In this document: one piece after another, positions 15,306 to 19,623 of the stretch | How positions within the stretch are numbered: the first letter of the stretch is position 1 | Layout of the letters: each line of letters starts with the position of its first letter | DNA from: UBA4416 sp044340865 | GTDB taxonomy: Bacteria; Bacteroidota; Bacteroidia; B-17B0; Aurantibacillaceae | Length of the DNA stretch: 19,623 bases | Direction: 5' to 3' | Assembly: GCA_044340865.1 (NCBI GenBank) | Contig: JBIISW010000033.1 | Coordinates: 1-19,623, forward strand | Program-made: the position numbers and the translations under genes | The notes under the pieces: generated by a model | What the model saw: only the letters and a program-made list of their open reading frames with translations | Told to the model about the DNA's origin: nothing | Databases searched by the model: none

Positions 15306-17561
15306 ATGAAAAAAGGAATCATTATACTCGCTCTTTTTGTAGGAGTATCTGCTATTGCGCAAGAAAATGCAAAAGCTGGAGAATGCCCTATGGGATTTGG
15401 ATCTGCTAAACCAAAAACAAATCAAGCTAATGTTAAAGCTAAGACTAATGAAGATTGGTGGCCTAATAAATTGAATTTGCAGGTGTTGAGACAACAATCA
15501 GAATTGTCAAATCCGATGGGGCCAAATTTTAATTACAAAAAAGAATTTAATTCGTTAGATTATTTTGCGTTAAAAAAAGACATTCAAACTATTTTAACTC
15601 AATCTCAAGAATGGTGGCCTGCTGATTTTGGAAATTACGGACCTTTATTTATTCGCATGGCTTGGCATAGTGCTGGAACATACAGAACAGCTGACGGAAG
15701 AGGTGGCGCTAACGAAGGACAGCAACGTTTTGCGCCTTTAAATAGTTGGCCAGATAATGGTAATTTAGATAAAGCGAGAAGATTACTATGGCCAATTAAA
15801 CAAAAATACGGTGATAAAATTTCTTGGGCTGATTTAATGATTTTAACTGGAAATGTGGCATTGGAATCAATGGGCTTTAAAACGATTGGTTTTGCAGGTG
15901 GAAGAGCAGATGTGTTCGAACCAGCATCAAATGTTTACTGGGGAAAAGAGACAAAATTTCTTGAAGATAATCGTTACTCTGATGGGAGAAAATTAGAGAA
16001 TCCATTGGCAGCTGTGCAAATGGGATTAATTTATGTAAACCCAGAAGGACCTAATGGAAATCCTGATCCTTTAGCTTCTGCTAAAGATATTAGAGAAACG
16101 TTTGCAAGAATGGGAATGAACGACGAGGAAACTGTAGCTTTAGTTGCTGGTGGACATACATTAGGAAAAACTCATGGTGCAGGTGATGCCTCATTAGTTG
16201 GAAAAGAACCCGAAGCCGCTGCGATTGAAGAGCAAGGTTTAGGTTGGAAAAGTACATACAAATCAGGTAAAGGAAAAGATGCTATTACATCAGGTCTTGA
16301 AGTGACTTGGACAGCAACTCCAACAAAGTGGAGTCAAGGTTATTTTAATTTGTTATTTGCCAATGAATGGGAACTAACAAAAAGCCCTGCTGGTGCAAAT
16401 CAATGGACAGCAAAGAACGCAAAGGCAATTATTCCAGATGCATTTGATAATACTAAGAAACATTTACCAACTATGTTGACCACGGATATTGCTTTAAGAG
16501 TTGATCCTGTTTATGAAAAAATTTCTAGAAACTTTTTAAATAATCCAAAAGCATTTGATGAAGCATTTGCAAAGGCTTGGTTTAAACTAACACACCGTGA
16601 TATGGGACCAAGTTCTCTATACTTAGGGCCAGAAGTACCAAAACAATCTTTTGTTTGGCAAGATCCATTACCAATTGTAAAAGTTACACCATTAACCAAA
16701 CTTGAAATCGATAATTTAAAAACAAACATTTTAAATTCAGGATTATCATTAAATGAATTGATTTATACAGCTTGGTCATCCGCAAGTACGTTTAGAGGTT
16801 CTGACAAAAGAGGTGGAGCAAATGGAGCGCGAATTAGATTAATGCCACAAAGAGAGTGGGAAGTAAACAATCCAAAACAGCTTGAAAAAGTGTTAAGTAC
16901 ATTAACTAAAATTCAAGGAGATTTTAATGTGAAATCTAAAAAACAAGTTTCGATGGCCGATTTAATTGTATTAGCAGGTTCTGCAGCCATTGAAAAATCT
17001 ATTAAAAACGCAGGTTTAACTATGTCTGTTCCTTTTACAGCAGGAAGAGTTGATGCTAGTCAAGATGAAACAAATGTTGAAGGAATGGCTGTTTTAGAGC
17101 CTGTAACAGATGGTTTTAGAAATTATGCAAAAACACAATATACTATTCCAACGGAAGAATTATTAGTAGATAAGGCACAATTATTAAAGTTAACTGCTCC
17201 CGAAATGACTGTTTTAATTGGTGGTTTACGTGTATTGAATGCAAATTATCATAATTCTCAAGATGGTGTTTTAACTGTGGAAAAAGATAAATTAACAAAT
17301 GATTTTTTTGTGAATTTGTTAGACATGAATACAGTTTGGACTCCTGTTAAAGATTCAAAAGAAATTTTTGAAGGCAGAGACAGAAAAACAGGATCCTTAA
17401 AATGGACAGCAACTCGCAACGATTTAATTTTTGGTTCTAACTCCGAATTAAGAGCAGTTTCGGAAGTTTATGCGAGTTCAACCAACAAAGAAAAATTTGT
17501 AAAAGATTTTGTTGCCGCTTGGACTAAAGTAATGAACTTAGATCGCTTTGATTTAAATTAA
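15306..17561 (+). CDS. katG: Catalase-peroxidase KatG with a signal peptide
   Basis: A 751-residue bifunctional heme enzyme that breaks down hydrogen peroxide. Distal active site: R117, W120 and H121 in RMAWHSAGTYR. The Met-Tyr-Trp adduct needed for catalase activity is complete: W120, Y243 (IYVNPEGP) and M269 (FARMGMND). Proximal heme ligand: H284 in GGHTLGKTHG, with W335 and D394 as partners. The mobile arginine R398 is in ALRVDPVYEKI. The catalytically inactive C-terminal duplicate domain is also full length. Unlike the usual cytosolic enzyme it begins with a Sec-type signal peptide (MKKGIIILALFVGVSAIA, likely cleavage after A18), so it probably acts in the periplasm. It is divergent from oxyR and ends in a strong terminator. 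Confidence 0.96.
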   Translation: MKKGIIILALFVGVSAIAQENAKAGECPMGFGSAKPKTNQANVKAKTNEDWWPNKLNLQVLRQQSELSNPMGPNFNYKKEFNSLDYFALKKDIQTILTQSQEWWPADFGNYGPLFIRMAWHSAGTYRTADGRGGANEGQQRFAPLNSWPDNGNLDKARRLLWPIKQKYGDKISWADLMILTGNVALESMGFKTIGFAGGRADVFEPASNVYWGKETKFLEDNRYSDGRKLENPLAAVQMGLIYVNPEGPNGNPDPLASAKDIRETFARMGMNDEETVALVAGGHTLGKTHGAGDASLVGKEPEAAAIEEQGLGWKSTYKSGKGKDAITSGLEVTWTATPTKWSQGYFNLLFANEWELTKSPAGANQWTAKNAKAIIPDAFDNTKKHLPTMLTTDIALRVDPVYEKISRNFLNNPKAFDEAFAKAWFKLTHRDMGPSSLYLGPEVPKQSFVWQDPLPIVKVTPLTKLEIDNLKTNILNSGLSLNELIYTAWSSASTFRGSDKRGGANGARIRLMPQREWEVNNPKQLEKVLSTLTKIQGDFNVKSKKQVSMADLIVLAGSAAIEKSIKNAGLTMSVPFTAGRVDASQDETNVEGMAVLEPVTDGFRNYAKTQYTIPTEELLVDKAQLLKLTAPEMTVLIGGLRVLNANYHNSQDGVLTVEKDKLTNDFFVNLLDMNTVWTPVKDSKEIFEGRDRKTGSLKWTATRNDLIFGSNSELRAVSEVYASSTNKEKFVKDFVAAWTKVMNLDRFDLN

Positions 17562-17579
17562 ACTATTTATTGATTCTAT

Positions 17580-17618
17580 AAAAAAAGTCTCATTCAAAAT
17601 TGAATGAGACTTTTTTTT
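17580..17618 (+). terminator. Intrinsic terminator of katG, likely bidirectional
   Basis: GTCTCATTCAA (17587-17597) pairs perfectly with TTGAATGAGAC (17600-17610). The stem is flanked by an A run (17580-17586) and a T8 run (17611-17618). It begins 19 nt after the katG stop. Since A and T runs flank both sides, it should also stop transcripts arriving from the convergent nuclease gene. Confidence 0.9.
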
Positions 17619-17638
17619 GTTTTATTTTTTTACTTCCC

Positions 17639-17758
17639 TTAGAAGAATGCAAAGGCCACATAAAAAAAAGTGTATTTTATCCGGATGCCGATGATTTAAT
17701 AAGAGGTTTTTTGAAGAACAACCGATTGAAAAAGATTGTGTTTGCAGACTTGTTTTAA
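17639..17758 (+). pseudogene. Decayed 3' fragment of an unidentified gene
   Basis: An open frame of 39 codons ending at TAA (17756-17758) with protein-like composition: LEECKGHIKKSVFYPDADD followed by LIRGFLKNNRLKKIVFADLF. There is no ATG, GTG or TTG start in a sensible position, and the frame runs upstream only into the T-rich terminator of katG. This is best explained as the leftover C-terminus of a gene whose front was lost when katG-terminator DNA and this region were joined. I do not recognise the protein family. A chance open frame is the alternative. Confidence 0.4.
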
Positions 17759-17800
17759 TAATGAAAATCTAATTTCGTTTTAATATTCTGTTTATGTCTG

Positions 17801-18418
17801 TTAATTGATTGTCATATTTGCCGCTCTTAATAATTGTATTAGTCTACCTATTTCTGAACTTTCTACTGCGGTATTATGTTTTTCTTCCCAAATTGCACTT
17901 ATAATTTCCTTAAGAGTCAAAAACTTAATTTTTATGTTAAACTTTCCGCTGTCTGAAATCATATTTATAAATTGAGGACAATTTTCAAAATCCTGTCGGT
18001 ATTTTTCATTTTTTAGTTTTGTTACGGCAATAATAAAAGTGAATTTAGAAGTATTACATTCGTTTGTGATTTTTTCCCTAAATGCTTTTGCCCAAATTGG
18101 ATTTGTGATTTCTCTTAAGTTTTTCCATAATGATCTTCCATGCTTTACAACTTCCTTCTTTTTTTCGTCTTTTAGATTTTCCAAATAGAATTTACAATCA
18201 AATCCTCCTTGCCAAGACTTACAACTTATTGCGAATGCCTCATCTCTTTTTTGATTTACACATAAGACATCAATATCAGAGTGGACGCTATATTTCTTTT
18301 TATCTGAATTAGTCATTCCTAGGATATTAGGTCTGTATTTGACATTGTGTTTTGAGAAAGTCCCTTCCTCCCGTTTAAAATAATTATCTACTAATTGTTC
18401 TAGTATATCTTCTGTCAT
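17801..18418 (-). CDS. Standalone PD-(D/E)XK-like nuclease, putative
   Basis: A 205-residue protein with a nuclease-fold signature: HSDIDVLCVN (D48, D50) on one strand, and AISCKSWQGGF (S65-C66-K67) on the next. This is the D-Xn-(E/Q/S)-X-K arrangement of Mrr-like restriction-endonuclease-fold proteins, with Ser in place of the usual acidic residue. The N-terminus (LVDNYFKREEGTFSKHNVKYRP) fits the helix-strand opening common to this fold, and the C-terminus ends in a conserved-looking SSEIGRLIQLLRAANM helix. No methylase or specificity gene is next to it in this window, so it is not an obvious restriction-modification system. It converges on katG. Substrate and role are unknown; nuclease activity is inferred from motif spacing only. 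Confidence 0.65.
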   Translation of the reverse strand: MTEDILEQLVDNYFKREEGTFSKHNVKYRPNILGMTNSDKKKYSVHSDIDVLCVNQKRDEAFAISCKSWQGGFDCKFYLENLKDEKKKEVVKHGRSLWKNLREITNPIWAKAFREKITNECNTSKFTFIIAVTKLKNEKYRQDFENCPQFINMISDSGKFNIKIKFLTLKEIISAIWEEKHNTAVESSEIGRLIQLLRAANMTIN

Positions 18419-18450
18419 TCTATTGTTTTATTAATTGGTTATAACTTTCA

Positions 18451-18477
18451 TATAGTCGATGCAAATTAAAGACTATA
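18451..18477. repeat. 7-bp inverted repeat upstream of the nuclease gene
   Basis: TATAGTC (18451-18457) and GACTATA (18471-18477), perfect arms with a 13-nt spacer, centred 46 nt upstream of the nuclease ATG and 79 nt past the metallopeptidase stop. It could be a regulator site or a weak hairpin separating the two minus-strand genes. Confidence 0.3.
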
Positions 18478-18556
18478 AAACTAATATTGGTATAATACTC
18501 GTTGTTTTTTTCTTTTTCAAATATTTAATAATTCTTTATAAGTCCTCAAGCGTTTT

Positions 18557-19141
18557 TTATTTGCAGGATTCAACCGCCTTTTTTATCACATCATCCACAA
18601 AATGCCATTTAGCTATCAGTTTTGTATTGGTAATGTTTTTAGATATTACACCTTGTCTTAATACATACTCACTAAACATTTCCGCAAAATCTTCCGCAGG
18701 CTGTGTTTCAGCATAGTCAGAAATGTAAGCATCTTCTTCCATTTTAGTTGGTTTGTTGTAATCGTAATCGCCTCCAAATACACTTTTAAATTCTTTTGAA
18801 TCATAAATAAGGTTAGGGTAATGATATGCAAAAGCATGGCCATATTCATGTCGAATATTTTCTCTCAGAATGTTTTCGTACTGCCAAAAAAATAAGTTGT
18901 CTAAAATGCAAAAAGGTCGAATGTAGATATGACCAGTTTTAATACCAAACATATCAGAAAAAATACTTGCTTCTTCTATAAAACATGCTGGATCTATGAA
19001 ATGCGGTAAAAGTTGACGGTTCACAGTTACGGCTCGTAAAGGACAATTATCATGCAATAATCCCAAGGCTTTCAATTCTTTATGAACTGAAGCCGTAGTG
19101 GCTATCACTTGTCTTTTTTTTCTGTAATTTTTTATTCGCAT
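18557..19141 (-). CDS. Putative zinc metallopeptidase with HEYGH motif
   Basis: A 194-residue protein with a gluzincin-type HExxH motif, RHEYGHAFAYHYP (H98, E99, H102). After it come EFKSVFGGDYDY (117-128) and SDYAETQPAEDFAEMFSEYV (141-160). The order HExGH, then a (V/L)FG(G)D segment, then ED(F/W)AE resembles the Peptidase_Mx group of putative zinc-binding metallopeptidases, where the downstream glutamate (here probably E154, or E150) completes the zinc site. No signal peptide or membrane segment is seen, so it is likely cytosolic. It lies upstream of the nuclease gene on the same strand (138-nt gap). Its target protein is unknown. ImmA/IrrE-type regulators also use HExxH, but the ED.AE.F block fits Mx better. 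Confidence 0.7.
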   Translation of the reverse strand: MRIKNYRKKRQVIATTASVHKELKALGLLHDNCPLRAVTVNRQLLPHFIDPACFIEEASIFSDMFGIKTGHIYIRPFCILDNLFFWQYENILRENIRHEYGHAFAYHYPNLIYDSKEFKSVFGGDYDYNKPTKMEEDAYISDYAETQPAEDFAEMFSEYVLRQGVISKNITNTKLIAKWHFVDDVIKKAVESCK

Positions 19142-19147
19142 GGTTAC

Positions 19148-19203
19148 TGTAATAATATTTGAATGTAATAATTTTTAAGTAAATATATTTTATAAAGTAA
19201 ATA
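19148..19203. repeat. Paired 9-bp direct repeats upstream of the metallopeptidase gene
   Basis: TGTAATAAT occurs at 19148-19156 and 19164-19172 (16-nt offset); AAGTAAATA occurs at 19177-19185 and 19195-19203 (18-nt offset, with a 9-nt spacer). Both pairs fall within 62 nt upstream of the metallopeptidase ATG, where a regulator or RNA polymerase would bind. The sequence is A/T-rich, so chance repetition is possible. Confidence 0.4.
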
Positions 19204-19330
19204 CATTATAATGATATGGTAGGGTATTGTACTCTGTTTTTTTTGATATTGTAAAATACTAGCTCAGCTGTCAAAATTATTTTCACTGCAATCATTACCG
19301 CAATCTTTTAATTCAATCCAATTTATAATT

Positions 19331-19382
19331 GCTTACTAAGTTTACAAAATGTGCTTAAGTAAGCCGGTTACATTACACTGGC
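19331..19382. repeat. Two overlapping inverted repeats
   Basis: GCTTACTAAG (19331-19340) pairs with CTTAAGTAAGC (19354-19364) with a one-base bulge; GCCGGT (19363-19368) pairs with ACTGGC (19377-19382) with one G-U. The stems share bases 19363-19364, so both cannot be complete at once. They lie just upstream of the promoter-like elements of the caspase-like gene and so probably act as DNA, or on a transcript from elsewhere. Confidence 0.4.
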
Positions 19383-19392
19383 TAAGGCATAG

Positions 19393-19423
19393 TTGATAGT
19401 TTATTAAAATATGAATATATTTG
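19393..19423 (+). promoter_or_regulatory. Promoter-like pair upstream of the caspase-like gene
   Basis: TTG (19393-19395) and, after 20 nt, TATATTTG (19416-19423) fit the Bacteroidota -33/-7 arrangement TTTG-N(about 19-21)-TAnnTTTG, with an exact -7 element. Transcription would start near 19430, leaving a leader of about 114 nt before the ATG at 19544. Confidence 0.5.
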
Positions 19424-19433
19424 ATTAGTATTC

Positions 19434-19453
19434 AAGGATAAAAAAACATCCTT
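19434..19453 (+). repeat. Hairpin near the 5' end of the inferred leader
   Basis: AAGGAT (19434-19439) and ATCCTT (19448-19453) form a perfect 6-bp stem with an A-rich 8-nt loop, a few bases after the inferred transcription start. It may stabilise the mRNA 5' end or be part of a leader regulatory structure. Confidence 0.35.
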
Positions 19454-19543
19454 ACTTACTAAGATTTGACAAATACGGATGAGAAAATCAGTCCTATAAT
19501 CAAGTTATAGCCAATTTTTACGGACAGACAACAAATAGACAAT

Positions 19544-19623
19544 ATGAAAAGAATCGCAATATTAATAGGAAGTCCTGGGACACCATATTTAAATGGAGTG
19601 CCAAAGGACATTGAAAATATTAA
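19544..19623 (+). CDS. Caspase-family-like protein, N-terminal fragment only
   Basis: ATG at 19544 opens 26 codons plus two bases that run off the right edge without a stop, beginning MKRIAILIGSPGTP and continuing YLNGVPKDIENI. The pattern of a beta strand, the (L/I)IG(S/N)PG turn, and then (L)xGVxxDIxN matches the first strand and loop of bacterial caspase-like (peptidase C14) domains. The catalytic His and Cys lie beyond the window, so protease activity cannot be judged. It has its own promoter-like sequence and is divergent from the metallopeptidase and nuclease genes. A nucleotide-binding or other Rossmann-like protein remains possible from so short a stretch. Confidence 0.55.
   Translation, partial: MKRIAILIGSPGTPYLNGVPKDIENI

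Larger units (their letters stand above)
19142..19543. other. 402-bp intergenic region between divergent metallopeptidase and caspase-like genes
   Basis: No protein-coding frame or RNA gene is recognisable. It holds two pairs of 9-bp direct repeats next to the metallopeptidase start, two overlapping hairpin-forming segments (19331-19382), a promoter-like pair (19393-19423), a small hairpin in the inferred leader (19434-19453), and a CTTACTAAG direct repeat (19332-19340 and 19455-19463). The middle part (about 19350-19395) is visibly richer in G and C than its surroundings. Confidence 0.6.

Noticed and set aside
16674..17561. Second peroxidase-like half of katG as a possible fusion or duplication event specific to this genome
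   Set aside because: All KatG enzymes carry this inactive C-terminal duplicate domain, so it is normal for the family.
18459..18716. 85-codon plus-strand open frame with a hydrophobic start
   Set aside because: Most of it lies antisense to the metallopeptidase gene, whose HEYGH and EDFAE motifs show which strand is real; the hydrophobic start is T-rich intergenic DNA.
19466..19500. Sigma-70-like TTGACA and TATAAT
   Set aside because: The two hexamers are 23 nt apart instead of about 17, and Bacteroidota use a different promoter consensus; the TTG/TATATTTG pair upstream fits better.
1..19623. CRISPR arrays, tRNA or rRNA genes, complete insertion sequences
   Set aside because: I found no regularly spaced repeats, cloverleaf-like segments, rRNA-like sequence, transposase genes or flanking terminal repeats on either strand.

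Overview
The window comes from a low-GC member of the Bacteroidota. Three things point there: a kelch-repeat protein with a C-terminal type IX secretion sorting domain, start codons without Shine-Dalgarno sequences, and several matches to the Bacteroidota -7 promoter element TAnnTTTG upstream of genes. I cannot name the genus; a flavobacterium-like or related environmental lineage is plausible.

Layout. Positions 1-1357 (minus) hold the N-terminal part of a membrane-anchored VWA protein that runs off the left edge. Then follow fabG (1441-2187, minus) and an exported kelch protein with a T9SS tail (2333-3940, minus). From 10631 down to 3994 on the minus strand lies an efflux locus: a small four-helix membrane protein overlapping a TetR regulator, then outer-membrane factor, membrane-fusion protein and RND pump. 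A DEAD-box RNA helicase (10844-11986, plus) is divergent from that locus. It converges on a minus-strand group made of a Crp/Fnr-type regulator, an MFS transporter and a rhodanese (14151 to 11995), with a Fur-box-like palindrome upstream. Next is an oxidative-stress pair: oxyR (minus) and, divergently, an exported catalase-peroxidase katG (plus). They share a 119-bp intergenic region carrying a perfect 17-bp palindrome. katG ends at a very clear hairpin-plus-T-tract terminator.

Beyond that terminator (17640-19623) the character changes to accessory DNA. There is a decayed 3' gene fragment, a standalone PD-(D/E)XK-like nuclease, a HEYGH zinc metallopeptidase, a 402-bp intergenic region rich in repeats and hairpins, and the first 26 codons of what looks like a caspase-family protein leaving the right edge.

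How the genes work together. Most of the window is ordinary stress and efflux biology: peroxide sensing and periplasmic peroxide removal, TetR-controlled drug efflux, and an apparently iron- or Crp-linked transporter operon. The least explained part is the right-hand nuclease / metallopeptidase / caspase-like neighbourhood. It could be part of a defence or cell-death island, but the window cuts off the decisive gene, so that remains a hypothesis.
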